The position numbers and the translations under genes were made by a program. Source: Oceanidesulfovibrio marinus (GTDB lineage: Bacteria > Desulfobacterota > Desulfovibrionia > Desulfovibrionales > Desulfovibrionaceae). Taken from it: DNA of 64,000 bases. Positions 16,837 to 25,747 of this stretch are shown in pieces (within the stretch, counting starts at the first letter, position 1; each line of letters begins with the position of its first letter). The notes beneath the pieces were generated by a model. The model was not told the origin of the DNA. It worked only from the letters and a program-made list of their open reading frames with translations, and did no database searches. The DNA lies in assembly GCF_013085545.1 (NCBI RefSeq), contig NZ_CP039543.1, positions 806,001 through 870,000 on the forward strand. The letters are read 5' to 3'.

Positions 16837-19299
16837 ATGCCGTCAACAAGCTTTCTATCCGTATTAAATTCAATAAGCATCAAGCTCAAATTGTTCATTG
16901 GCTTTGGCGTCGTGCTGTTGTTGTTCGCCGTCGTCGCCTGGCAAGGATACACTGGTCTTGAAGATGCAAGTCGTGGATTTAATCAGTATGAACATACGGC
17001 GACTGATGCCAATCTTGCCGGGCGTATGCAGGCCAATATATTATTGGCTCATGTCAGCGCAATTGACTATGCAAACAACCCAAACGAAGAAATTCTCAAC
17101 GATTACCAAAATAGAATGACAATGCTTCAAGGCTTTGTCGAAACTGCGAAGACAGAGGTCAAGAATCCTGAACGCATCAAGCTTCTTGGCGAAGCAGTCC
17201 TGGGCATGGGAAAGTACATGGCCGGCGTCAAAAGATTGGAAGAGATCGCCGCCGAGAGCAGAGAGAAGATGGGGACCATGGTCGCCTCCGGCCCGGAAAT
17301 GGTTGAGAAGCTCAACAAGATTATCGAAATATGCACGGTCTACGAGCTGTTCGAGGGGTTGAAGACGGCAACCGCCGTGCAGCGACATCTGATGCAGGGG
17401 CGCCTTGCCATGGCCTACTTCCTGTGGAGCACGCACGATCCTGCCGATGCCAAGAAATCACGCGACGAGTTCACGATATCCCAAGGGCTTATCAAAGACC
17501 GCGACCGCAAGGGCGAGACTTCTCAGGTGCGCAATCTCTATAAGGACATTCTCAAAGCGTCCAATATGTACATCGAAGCGAGCAGCGCCGTGCTGGACCT
17601 CGCGGCCGAGCGCAACGAGGTGGTCGAGACCACTCTGCACACGTACGGACCGCAGATTGCCGATGATTTCGAGCAGATCAAGCTTTCTGTGATCAAGGAG
17701 CAGGAGGAGCTCGGCCCCGTGCTGCAGGCGCACAACCAGCAGCTTGGCACGACCATCGCCACCATTGGAGTCGTGGCCCTGGCTGTCGGCGTGATCATCG
17801 CGCTCTTTCTTTCGCTGGTCATTTCCTCACAGCTCGGCAAGGCCATGCGTTTTGCACAGGCCATCGCGGCTGGCGATTTCAGCGCCAAGCTCGATATCCG
17901 CGGCCGCGACGAGATCGCCAGGGTGGCCGACGCCATGCGCATGATACCGGAAACGCTGAATAAAGTTGTGCTCGAGTTCAAGCAGGTCAGCTCCCGCGTA
18001 CGCTTCGGCCATTTGGAGGAGCGCGGCGATGCAGACGCTTTTCCGGGGTCGTTCGCCGAGATCGTCACCTCTACCAACCTCCTGGCGGACGCCTTCACCC
18101 ACTATCTGGACGCCGTGCCCACGCCGATCATGGCCATCGATAATCAGTTCCACATCACCTACATGAACGCGCAGGGCCGCGAACTGCTGGGCATGGACAA
18201 GCAGTCCCTTCTCGGCACCAAGTGCAGCGACGTGTTCCACACTTCGGACTGCGGCACAGGCAGCTGCGCCTGCAACGTGGCCATGAAGGAGCTGCGCAAG
18301 GCCTCGTCGGAGACGGACGCCCACCCGCAGGGAGCCGATCTGGAGATCGCCTACACCGGCGTACCCATCACCGATGACGACGGGAATGTTGTCGGCGCGT
18401 TCGAGATCATCATGGACCAGACCGAGATCAAGACCACGCAGAAGCGGATTCTTGAGGTAGTGGAGCAGGCCAACGGGCTGTCCGAGCGGCTTGCCTCGTC
18501 AGCGGACGAGCTGGCCGCGCAGGTGGAGCAGATTACCAAAGGCACGTCCATGCAGCGGGACCGCGTTTCCGAAACCGCCTCGGCCATGGAGGAGATGAAC
18601 GCCACGGTCATGGAGGTGGCGCAGAACGCCAGCGAGGCGTCCAAGAATTCTTCCGTCACCCGGGACAAGGCTCTGGAAGGGGCCGACGTGGTCAGGCAGT
18701 CTGTGGAAGCCATCGCCCAGGTGGAAGCAGCGGCGGCGGAGCTTCTGGCCAATATGAACACTTTGTCGGAGCGGTCGGAATCCATCGGCAATGTCATGAA
18801 CGTGATCAGCGACATCGCTGACCAGACAAACCTGCTGGCCTTGAACGCCGCCATCGAAGCGGCGCGCGCCGGAGAGGCCGGCCGCGGCTTTGCCGTAGTG
18901 GCCGACGAGGTGCGCAAGCTGGCCGAGAAGACCATGAACGCCACCGGCGAGGTGGGCGCCAGCATCGAGGCGATTCAGGAAGCAACCAACAAGAACGTGG
19001 ACAACATGCACCGCGCGTCCGACGCCGTGCAAAAGGCCACGGACCTGTCCGGGCAGTCCGGCACAGCCCTGCAGGAGATCGTACATTTCATGGAAACCAA
19101 CGCCGCGCAGGTGGAGAGCATCGCCACGGCGGCGGAGCAGCAGTCCGCCACCTCGGAGCAGATCAGCCGCTCGGTGGAGGAGATCAACATCATCACCAAT
19201 GACACGGCCGATAGCATGGAGCAGTCCTCCAACGCGGTGCAGGAGCTGGCCGGCATGTCCAACGACCTCTCCGAGCTCATGCGCCGGTTGGGACAGTAA
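16837..19299 (+). CDS. Methyl-accepting chemotaxis protein with a Cys-rich PAS domain
   Basis: An 820-residue chemoreceptor. Helix 1 is at about residues 17-36, a long helical periplasmic sensor follows (about 37-300), helix 2 is at about 305-330 and HAMP at about 332-385. A PAS domain (about 411-530) contains four close cysteines in the stretch [19 protein letters not shown]. The signalling hairpin tip [21 protein letters not shown] is near residue 660 and the methylation helices flank it. The receptor can combine a periplasmic stimulus with a cytoplasmic, perhaps redox or metal, signal. Transcription is monocistronic with a strong terminator. Confidence 0.93.
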   Translation: MPSTSFLSVLNSISIKLKLFIGFGVVLLLFAVVAWQGYTGLEDASRGFNQYEHTATDANLAGRMQANILLAHVSAIDYANNPNEEILNDYQNRMTMLQGFVETAKTEVKNPERIKLLGEAVLGMGKYMAGVKRLEEIAAESREKMGTMVASGPEMVEKLNKIIEICTVYELFEGLKTATAVQRHLMQGRLAMAYFLWSTHDPADAKKSRDEFTISQGLIKDRDRKGETSQVRNLYKDILKASNMYIEASSAVLDLAAERNEVVETTLHTYGPQIADDFEQIKLSVIKEQEELGPVLQAHNQQLGTTIATIGVVALAVGVIIALFLSLVISSQLGKAMRFAQAIAAGDFSAKLDIRGRDEIARVADAMRMIPETLNKVVLEFKQVSSRVRFGHLEERGDADAFPGSFAEIVTSTNLLADAFTHYLDAVPTPIMAIDNQFHITYMNAQGRELLGMDKQSLLGTKCSDVFHTSDCGTGSCACNVAMKELRKASSETDAHPQGADLEIAYTGVPITDDDGNVVGAFEIIMDQTEIKTTQKRILEVVEQANGLSERLASSADELAAQVEQITKGTSMQRDRVSETASAMEEMNATVMEVAQNASEASKNSSVTRDKALEGADVVRQSVEAIAQVEAAAAELLANMNTLSERSESIGNVMNVISDIADQTNLLALNAAIEAARAGEAGRGFAVVADEVRKLAEKTMNATGEVGASIEAIQEATNKNVDNMHRASDAVQKATDLSGQSGTALQEIVHFMETNAAQVESIATAAEQQSATSEQISRSVEEINIITNDTADSMEQSSNAVQELAGMSNDLSELMRRLGQ

Positions 19300-19348
19300 A
19301 GCGGGAAAGCGCAGACTACGGATACCGCGTTTGCCCATAACGAAATGC

Positions 19349-19388
19349 ACAAGGCCCCCGGCACCGTAGCGCCGAGGGCCTTGTTTTA
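19349..19388. terminator. Terminator between convergent chemoreceptor and ABM genes
   Basis: The stem acaaggcc (19349-19356) pairs with ggccttgt (19377-19384), extended inside by GC pairs, and is followed by TTTTAT on the plus strand. It lies between convergent genes and may act in both directions. Confidence 0.8.
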
Positions 19389-19438
19389 TGGGGGGGACTG
19401 TTGTGTGGGCTTACGACATGCAGTCCGTTGACGTTGCG

Positions 19439-19759
19439 TCAGGCGTCCACCGTCCTGTAGATGCCGGGAAAGTGCGGAAACACGTCCCGATACAGGCCGA
19501 CCAGGGCCTGGAACTCCGGGTCGCTCACCGCGTTCTGGAACGCCTCCGGCGAGTCCCATACTGCGATGTTCACATAGCGGAACAGTGCGCCGGGAGCGAC
19601 GGCTCTCTGCAGATATGTCGCAACGTACCCGTCCTTCTGCTTGAGCAACGCCGCGGCCCGGTTCCAGAACTCCAGAAACTCCTGGTCCCGGCCTTTTTCT
19701 ACCTCGAACGGGTTGATGAGCAGCGCCTTGCCATCGTCGGTGAGCTCCGAAAGATCCAT
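19439..19759 (-). CDS. Antibiotic biosynthesis monooxygenase (ABM) domain protein
   Basis: A 106-residue protein with a ferredoxin-like dimeric alpha/beta barrel fold of the ABM type (motifs NPFEVEKGRDQEFLEFW, GYVATYLQRA, FRYVNIAVWDS). These small cofactor-free oxygenases or heme-degrading relatives act on quinones, hydroxylated rings or heme. The start at 19759 has AAGGAG well placed; a longer frame upstream overlaps the DUF169 gene and is not needed. It begins two bases after the DUF169 stop and is last in the MarR-DUF169-ABM operon. Confidence 0.82.
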   Translation of the reverse strand: MDLSELTDDGKALLINPFEVEKGRDQEFLEFWNRAAALLKQKDGYVATYLQRAVAPGALFRYVNIAVWDSPEAFQNAVSDPEFQALVGLYRDVFPHFPGIYRTVDA

Positions 19760-19761
19760 GG

Positions 19762-20601
19762 CTACTTCTCCTTGCTCCAGACCTGCTTGCTGCGCGCAAT
19801 CTTCTTGCGCACAGTCTTCAGCCACGCCTCTCTGTCCAGGAAGGAGTCTTTGCCGCGAGCAACCATATCCTGGAACATGGCGTAGGGCACGGTGAAGGAG
19901 AGTTCGTCCACCTTGAAGAACTTGCGGGCCGAGGGGTCCCAGCCGCCGGTCACGGCCTTGTTCAGGCCCTGCGAGAGGTAGCGGAGCGGCCAGGTGACGA
20001 TGGTGCCGCAGCTGGAGGCCCAGGGCGACTGGACCACCTCGGGGTCGTTGGTCACAAAGAAGGCGAGCTGGTGCAGACCGCCCAGCGGCTCGGGTCGGGT
20101 GAAGAAGATGACCAGCTCCGGCTCCTCGTCCTCTGTGAACAGGCTCAGCGGCTTGATAACGAGGTACGGTTTGGGCGCCGGCCGCGGATCGATCCCCTGG
20201 AAGACCTGGCCGAGCGCCTCCGGGGATTCGCAGTACAGCTCGCCTTCGCTCCAGCCAGGAATGCCCGCGGAGATATAGTTGATGATGGTATCAGTCTGAG
20301 GCTTGATGAAGCCGAGCCAGAACGCCGCACCGGGGCAGCCGAAGTGGTCGGCGGCGAACCACGCCGCCTTCTTTTGCTTCCTCGCCATCAGGATGTGGCG
20401 CATGACGCAGGAAAACTTGCCGAACACGCCGGGCCAGTCGATCTCCCCGGCCTGCTCGCGCTCCCTGGTGGGCGTCTCGCACTGCTTGGGAAACGACCCG
20501 TCTTCGGGTTGCTTGTCCGTGTAGAAGAGTCCGACAGGTTCCTCATCGAGCCCGAGCAGCTCCAGGAAGTCCGGTATGGCGCTTTGAATAGCGGAGTCCA
20601 T
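19762..20601 (-). CDS. DUF169 family protein
   Basis: A 279-residue protein of the DUF169 (COG2043-like) family. Typical features are the opening LLGLDEEPVGLFYTD, a cysteine pair near FSCVMRH and DHFGCPGA, and the C-terminal segment with PWASSCGTIVTWP. These cysteines suggest a metal or redox centre. The family is common in anaerobes but its reaction is unknown. The gene lies 23 bases after marR and two before the ABM gene, so the three form one operon under the MarR protein. Confidence 0.82.
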   Translation of the reverse strand: MDSAIQSAIPDFLELLGLDEEPVGLFYTDKQPEDGSFPKQCETPTREREQAGEIDWPGVFGKFSCVMRHILMARKQKKAAWFAADHFGCPGAAFWLGFIKPQTDTIINYISAGIPGWSEGELYCESPEALGQVFQGIDPRPAPKPYLVIKPLSLFTEDEEPELVIFFTRPEPLGGLHQLAFFVTNDPEVVQSPWASSCGTIVTWPLRYLSQGLNKAVTGGWDPSARKFFKVDELSFTVPYAMFQDMVARGKDSFLDREAWLKTVRKKIARSKQVWSKEK

Positions 20602-20624
20602 GATATCTCCTGTGATTGCAGTGG

Positions 20625-21080
20625 TTATAGACGAGCGGCCAACCTGCGCATCAGCCGCACGACGTCATCGATTGCCTGGGCGTCCTCCTCCCGGGCAATG
20701 CGGTTGACCCACTCGGCGTGGGCGATCATGATCGCATCCAGTACCTCCAGACCCTGAGGCGTGGGCTTCACGAGCCGGGCGCGCTTGTGGTCCGGATTTT
20801 CCTCAAAGGTTATCAGCCCCTTTCGCTCCAGTATCTTTGCCGAACGCTGCACGCTCTGCCGCGTCAATCCCATGTTGCGGGCAATCTGCGCCACGGTGAG
20901 TGGTCCGGTATCCGATGCGACCCCGGCTCCGAGCACCTGCCAGAGCGAGCTGGTCAGACCGAATTCCCTGACGACCTCGTCGCCGGCGGCGATGAGCATG
21001 CCGTAGAAATGGAATGTCTCCAGAGTGAGGCGGTTGAACGCATCACCGGCCGGAGTGCGTAGCTCTTTGTGCTTCTTCAT
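20625..21080 (-). CDS. MarR family transcriptional regulator
   Basis: A 151-residue winged-helix repressor. The recognition region LTVAQIARNMGLTRQSVQRSAKILERKGLI and the wing FEENPDHKRARLVKPT are clear. Two palindromes with the same half-sites (TGACAG/CTGTCA) lie immediately upstream and the first touches the start codon, pointing to autorepression of the marR-DUF169-ABM operon. No Shine-Dalgarno sequence is visible before ATG 21080, so the transcript may be leaderless. The ligand is unknown, possibly the oxygenase substrate. Confidence 0.9.
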   Translation of the reverse strand: MKKHKELRTPAGDAFNRLTLETFHFYGMLIAAGDEVVREFGLTSSLWQVLGAGVASDTGPLTVAQIARNMGLTRQSVQRSAKILERKGLITFEENPDHKRARLVKPTPQGLEVLDAIMIAHAEWVNRIAREEDAQAIDDVVRLMRRLAARL

Positions 21081-21113
21081 GACAGCATACTGTCAAATAG
21101 ACAGGTCGCTGTC
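21080..21113 (-). promoter_or_regulatory. Tandem palindromic operators of the MarR operon
   Basis: TGACAG-N4-CTGTCA lies at 21080-21095 and GACAG-N4-CTGTC at 21100-21113. Their centres are about 19 bases apart, roughly two helical turns, fitting two MarR dimers bound side by side. The first shares a base with the start codon of the regulator. Confidence 0.7.
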
Positions 21114-21423
21114 AATTTGGACATGCAAAATCGGCGGCGTGGTCCTTGGGGAAAAGAAATAGTGCTTGAAAAATGAATAGGACGGTGTGTTATGTGTTAG
21201 AGTTCATGCCGATAACAGTTTTGCCACAGATATTTCATTTGAAAGCTATTCACCAATGTCACTTGTAAGTGGCTATCCCGATAATGGTATTGGTTCTTGA
21301 GTTTGTTGGTCGTTCAGGCTAGTGGTCTGGTGAAGGACTTGGCGCCTCTTTTCGCACGGACTGTCTTCGTGGACGTATCGCATACACCCGTTGCTTTTAT
21401 TTACGCTGGGACAGGAACAGACA
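21114..21423. other. Intergenic region upstream of the TPR-MBL gene
   Basis: About 310 AT-rich bases between the MarR operators and the TPR-MBL start. It must contain promoters for both directions. A weak TTGAAA with a distant TATGTG box is present near 21170-21200, with non-optimal spacing. No gene, RNA or repeat is seen. Confidence 0.35.
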
Positions 21424-24342
21424 ATGACGAACGAAGAGATTACCAGGGAATTCCTGCAGTTGCTGGCTGGAGATTGGGACGATAGTGCAGTGCACCGCGG
21501 CTTCAATGAGTTGCAGGAGCGCGTCTCAGGACAAGGAGAATGGGCACGAATTATCGAGGCCCGGCTGTTTGTTTTGGAGAAGAAAACGGAGAAGGCTATC
21601 ACCCTCCTCGAAGAAATCCGGGGCAGAGATTCTGAGCACCACGCAGCCTCCTTGATGCTCGTACGCATCCTGAACCAGGATATCCGCAATTATGGGAAGG
21701 CTCTCGGTGTGCTTGATCATCTGCTGAGCAAGGGCTTCGAGGGGCAGGTTGCGCCGGAATGGTTCGAGGCTATGACGTTGGGTGAAAAGGTCTATGCGCT
21801 TGCCAGTGAGAGCCGCTGCGACGAGGCGCTCAAAACGGCGGATCAACTCCTCGGTCGTTTTGGAGAGGCTCGGGAACCTTTCCTTGTAAGGCAGGTGGCC
21901 AGGGCACTGTATAACAAAGGTACTATCCTCGGAAAACAGGGCAAGCCGGAAGAGGAAATCCGGGTTTACGAGGAGGTTGCGCGTTGTTTCGGAGAGGCCA
22001 CAGAGCCCGGCATCTTGGAACAAGTGGGCAGGGCATTGGTTAACAAGGGCGCAGTCCTCGGAAAGCAGGGCAAACCAGAAGAAGCAACTCAGGTATTCGA
22101 GGAGGTAGCGCGCCGTTTGGGAGAAATCGCGGAACCCGGCATCTTGGCGCAAGTGGCCCGGGCGCTGCTGAACAAGGGCGTAATCCTCGGGCTGCAAGGT
22201 AAGCCGGAGGAGGCAAGCCGGATATTCGAGGAGGTAGCGCGCCGTTTCGGAGAATCCACGGAGCCCGGCATCTTAGAGCAGGTATCTAAGGCGCTTGTGG
22301 ACAAAGGTTTAGCCTTTAGTCAGCTAGGCAAGCCGGAGGAAGCCAGCCGGATCTTCGGGGAGGTTGCGCGTCGCTTCGGAGAGGCCACAGAGCCCGGCAT
22401 CTTGGAACAAGTGGCCAGGGCATTGGTGAACAAGGGCGCAGTCCTCGGAAAGCAGGGCAAACCAGAAGCAACTCAGGTATTCGAGGAGGTTGCGCGTCGC
22501 TTCGGAGAGGCCACAGAGCCCGGCATCTTGGAACAAGTGGCTAGGGCGCTGGTGAACAAGGGCGTAGCCTTTGAGCAGCAGGGCAAGTCGGATGAGGCAA
22601 GCCAAGTATACGAGGAGGTAGCACGCCGTTTCGGAGAGGTCCACGATCCGCTGCTCCGTAAATGGGTCTTTGAAGCAAAGTTGCGAAAAAGTCTGACCTT
22701 GTTTGAGATGAAGCAGCGCAAGGAAGCCCGCAAGCTTTTCGACTCTATTCAGAAGGAACTCCTCCAAAAGGACGCGATAAAAGAGGAGCTGACATACTTA
22801 TACACGATTGTTGCACGTCGCTTTCCATCCAAGATGCGTTCCAAAGACTCACAGCAACGCAAGGTACGGATGAAGCGGGATCTCACAATCACCGGCGGCG
22901 ACGTTGAGGCCAATCTGGAAATGGTCCTATCCCATATGCTGGAGGAGATTGATCTTGAGACGCAGAATACATACTTCAAAAACATGGAGGCTGCGAAAAC
23001 CAGAACGGACAGGTTCATTACGGAAGACGCTCACTTCAATGATAAGTTTTCTTTCTTGTTGGTGCTGCGGGAGTGGAACTCCTACACTCCGGTTATTCCG
23101 TCGGCGGAAGAATCGGACCGGGGAGGCGGATATTACATTCGGCACGCCGGTGAAGGTATCGTCATCGATCCTGGATACGACTTCATCGAAAATTTTCATC
23201 GCACGGGCGGTCGGTTAGGCGGAATCGACCATATCATAGTTACGCACGCCCACGACGACCATACAGCTGAGCTGGAGGCCCTCCTGATGCTGTTCCAAAG
23301 GCGAATGGACAAGGAGGACCTGCCAAAAAAGCAGGTGAATTTGTATCTGAGCGCCGGAGTACAGAGGAAGTTTGCGGGCCTGCTGGATTTGCGTGATCTA
23401 AAATACGGTAATGTTGTCACCCTCTGCCCCTCCACCACAGGCTACGAGCAGCGCATTCAGCTCAATAAGAAAACCGTACTGACCGTCCTGCCCGCGTACC
23501 ATGACGACGTGATCACGCGTCAATCGGCTGTGGGCCTGGGGTTCGAGTTCGACACGGAAAATGGGACGCGGAAGGTTGTTTTTACTGGGGACTCCGGGCT
23601 CTATCCGCGCGATTGTGGGTCAGACGGAGTGGAAAGGTACTACGACGACGGGCAAAGCCCTAAATTGAAAACAGGCTCAAAGGATGCACTGTTCAAGCAG
23701 TATCCAAAGGCGTTTCGGAACTCTCCTCACCTCGTCATCGCGCACATCGGCTCGATCAAAAAGCGTGAATTCGGCTTGGGGGAGGTTCCATCGCCTGGCG
23801 AAATCGGTAGCCGGTTCTATCCCAACCATTTGGGGTTGCTCGGAACTTTGATGCTCCTGAAAGAGTTGAATCCGGACGCGGCCGTGATCAGCGAATTCGG
23901 CGCCGAGCTCAAGGGGTTTCACATCGATCTCGTGCAGAAGCTAGGGCAGGCTTTGAACAAGGTGCAGGGGGAAAACAACTCTAATGAAAAGAGTAAAACA
24001 TTTGTAGTCGCAGGCGACTTGACCACTGTCTACAACATAACCACCCATAGCTTTCTGAGTCATACTCAATATAATACGCAAGATTCATTCGAGTTTCGAG
24101 AAGTAGATACCTTGGCTTGCCTTAAGGCCAAAGATTTTTTTTATAAGCCCAAGTGGGTGCAGGAAATTGAGGTCTCCGAAAGAAAAGGATCAGAAAGAGC
24201 CTATTTGTTTACTGCGGACGGCAGAGCAAAGAAATACGACCTGAATGCAAAGCACTTTGCAAAGCACTTTTTTGCACGGTTGCTTCCTTATCAGAAGCAT
24301 CCCATAACCAACGAAGAAGAATTCAAGGAAGCATACGGCTAG
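21424..24342 (+). CDS. TPR-repeat / metallo-beta-lactamase fusion protein
   Basis: A 972-residue protein with no signal peptide. Residues 1-150 are helical. Residues 151-406 hold six 43-residue TPR-like repeats (core ALVNKGAVLGKQGKPEEA) and a degenerate seventh. A linker leads to a metallo-beta-lactamase fold (about 540-860): THAHDDH at 607-613, H693 in PAYHDD, D723 in FTGDSG, H774 in AHIGS and NH at 801-802. The C-terminal 110 residues are of unknown type. The start at 21424 has AGGA upstream. The layout, a repeat sensor joined to a likely hydrolase or nuclease, resembles defence or signalling effectors, but the function is not known. It stands alone next to the ssrA island boundary. Confidence 0.8.
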   Translation: MTNEEITREFLQLLAGDWDDSAVHRGFNELQERVSGQGEWARIIEARLFVLEKKTEKAITLLEEIRGRDSEHHAASLMLVRILNQDIRNYGKALGVLDHLLSKGFEGQVAPEWFEAMTLGEKVYALASESRCDEALKTADQLLGRFGEAREPFLVRQVARALYNKGTILGKQGKPEEEIRVYEEVARCFGEATEPGILEQVGRALVNKGAVLGKQGKPEEATQVFEEVARRLGEIAEPGILAQVARALLNKGVILGLQGKPEEASRIFEEVARRFGESTEPGILEQVSKALVDKGLAFSQLGKPEEASRIFGEVARRFGEATEPGILEQVARALVNKGAVLGKQGKPEATQVFEEVARRFGEATEPGILEQVARALVNKGVAFEQQGKSDEASQVYEEVARRFGEVHDPLLRKWVFEAKLRKSLTLFEMKQRKEARKLFDSIQKELLQKDAIKEELTYLYTIVARRFPSKMRSKDSQQRKVRMKRDLTITGGDVEANLEMVLSHMLEEIDLETQNTYFKNMEAAKTRTDRFITEDAHFNDKFSFLLVLREWNSYTPVIPSAEESDRGGGYYIRHAGEGIVIDPGYDFIENFHRTGGRLGGIDHIIVTHAHDDHTAELEALLMLFQRRMDKEDLPKKQVNLYLSAGVQRKFAGLLDLRDLKYGNVVTLCPSTTGYEQRIQLNKKTVLTVLPAYHDDVITRQSAVGLGFEFDTENGTRKVVFTGDSGLYPRDCGSDGVERYYDDGQSPKLKTGSKDALFKQYPKAFRNSPHLVIAHIGSIKKREFGLGEVPSPGEIGSRFYPNHLGLLGTLMLLKELNPDAAVISEFGAELKGFHIDLVQKLGQALNKVQGENNSNEKSKTFVVAGDLTTVYNITTHSFLSHTQYNTQDSFEFREVDTLACLKAKDFFYKPKWVQEIEVSERKGSERAYLFTADGRAKKYDLNAKHFAKHFFARLLPYQKHPITNEEEFKEAYG
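21874..22641 (+). repeat. Tandem 129-bp coding repeats in the TPR region
   Basis: Six in-frame units start at about 21874, 22003, 22132, 22261, 22390 and 22516; a degenerate unit follows. Spacing is 129 bases except once 126, where one Glu codon is lost (GKPEATQ instead of GKPEEATQ). Units at 22003, 22390 and 22516 share long nearly identical DNA stretches, a sign of recent duplication or gene conversion. Confidence 0.85.
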
Positions 24343-24357
24343 TAGAGAATGTTGTTC

Positions 24358-24427
24358 GTGGAAGGGGGAGTCGAACCTCGTCCGAGAACGTTCCACAGTG
24401 AGCTTCTACAGGTTTAGTTCGCGATCT
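24358..24427 (-). repeat. Displaced ssrA 3' fragment (att-like site)
   Basis: Minus-strand sequence corresponding to the 3' third of the T-arm side of tmRNA. 24379-24425 is identical to 32449-32495 inside ssrA. The outer part (24358-24378) matches only partly: the T-stem of the true gene is altered (gggggagtcgaacctcg against ggggggagtcgaacccccg), so this copy cannot form a proper acceptor/T-arm and is non-functional. Confidence 0.85.
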
Positions 24428-24704
24428 TTGCAGCTGCGACTGAGGCTGTTCTGTATTTCTACGATGACGCCCAACGGATCGGCTGGGGGGCCTATCCGTG
24501 CGTTCGTCTGTTAAGGTCGATAAGCACCTCGCAAAATTCAAGCGGCTTGCAGGACATTGTTTCGGTATGCCCTGCAAACCGCCGTATTGTGCATGACAGA
24601 GTACCTCAAGTGTGACGCCCGCCAACCTGGTGAGGTTCTGACATGCCCAAAACTCTTGGATGGAAGCGCTGCCGTTGCCCTATGCGCATCGCATGCGCGC
24701 GGGC
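24428..24704. other. Intergenic region inside the left island end
   Basis: 277 bases after the ssrA fragment and before the end of the membrane protein gene. I see no gene, integrase remnant or repeat in it. Confidence 0.4.
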
Positions 24705-25406
24705 TTACGTTGTTGCCGGCACGCTTTTCAAACTCGCAAAGGCCAGGATCACACCGAGCACAACTCCCAAGGCAGCGGCGAACAGCACCCGGAGCTCGGG
24801 AGGAAGCATGAACGTCACCGTATGGGCGGGGATCCAGAAGAAAGGAATGGTTTTCCTGAAAACAAAACCCCACAGCATGTTCCAGTCAATCTCATCCAGC
24901 AGGTGGCTGACTGGCAGCGGCGAGAACAAACCACGCAACGTACCGCCGGTCTTTTCGATGTGCATGGACACCACGCCGTGAGCCAGCATGAACAGGGGAG
25001 CGAACAGGATGTTCATCAGAGTGCTTATGCTGAAGGCCACACCCAGGCGAACCAGGAAGCTGCCGTTGACCAGGTCATCGGGAGCGACGGAGAATCCGGC
25101 TTGTTTGAGGAAAACCGGGGTACCCGAGGCGTACACCGTAAAAGCCGTGTGGATGAGCAGGCCGATGACGCCCCACATCAGAGCTCTCGGCAGGACGCCG
25201 AAGCCTGGTTGAATGTATTTCTTGGTGGTGATTCTGAGAGCCACCATCTCGCCAGCCGTACCCAGTATTGCGAACTTGAGAAAACTCATCAAAAAGCCGT
25301 GCGCTTGAGAGAACTCATTCACGGCCGCGACATTGTCGGGAAGAACAGTGAACAGCGCCAGAGCCAGGGCAATGCCCACGATAGCTATTCCATCGGAACT
25401 TTTCAT
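24705..25406 (-). CDS. Multi-pass membrane protein, possibly Mpv17/PMP22-like
   Basis: A 233-residue protein with about five hydrophobic segments. The C-terminal part (FFWIPAHTVTFMLPPELRVLFAA followed by a long hydrophobic helix) resembles the ending of Mpv17/PMP22-type proteins, but this is only a pattern resemblance. I use ATG 25406 (AGGGTGAG upstream); a GTG at 25415 is also possible. It is the third minus-strand gene after mop and adh, 341 bases after adh, with a hairpin in the gap, so it may belong to the same operon or have its own promoter. It could handle substrate entry or a membrane stress linked to aldehydes. Confidence 0.6.
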   Translation of the reverse strand: MKSSDGIAIVGIALALALFTVLPDNVAAVNEFSQAHGFLMSFLKFAILGTAGEMVALRITTKKYIQPGFGVLPRALMWGVIGLLIHTAFTVYASGTPVFLKQAGFSVAPDDLVNGSFLVRLGVAFSISTLMNILFAPLFMLAHGVVSMHIEKTGGTLRGLFSPLPVSHLLDEIDWNMLWGFVFRKTIPFFWIPAHTVTFMLPPELRVLFAAALGVVLGVILAFASLKSVPATT

Positions 25407-25688
25407 TTTTCTCACCCTGATGCCTTTGACATTGCTCTGTTGCTGGGTCGTGGCGTGGGCTCGGGCCCATCATGTGCGAGCAATGTTCTTTTTCCTGGAA
25501 CGAAATGTTCAGACGCTACGCTTTTCCGGATAAGAGCCGTCAACACGAGCGGTCGTGGCGCCCGGTGCGAGGGGCCGGGCTCCGGGGAAGGAAGCCGGGA
25601 GGGCGAAGCGGCCTCCATTGCTCCGGGGTGTTGAAAAAGCCGGAGTCCTGCGTGTTGCGCAACATGTGGTAGCTGCTTTTGGTGGGAA

Positions 25689-25717
25689 GGAGAGGAACAC
25701 ACAGTATGTTCCTCTCC
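25689..25717 (-). terminator. Strong hairpin downstream of adh
   Basis: A perfect 11-bp stem (ggagaggaaca 25689-25699 with tgttcctctcc 25707-25717) and a 7-base loop, 31 bases after the adh stop. There is no long T tract on the minus strand, so it may be a weak terminator or an mRNA-stabilising end. The rest of the gap 25407-25747 shows a small palindrome (gttgcgcaac) and nothing else. Confidence 0.55.
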
Positions 25718-25747
25718 CCATCTGAAGCCGTCACCCCATGTTGGCGG

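Noticed and set aside
21874-22641. CRISPR-like array of regular repeats
   Set aside because: The 129-bp units are in frame, encode TPR-like helices and have no spacers.
24358-24427. A second functional tmRNA or tRNA gene
   Set aside because: Only the 3' region is present, the T-stem is altered, and there is no matching 5' half.
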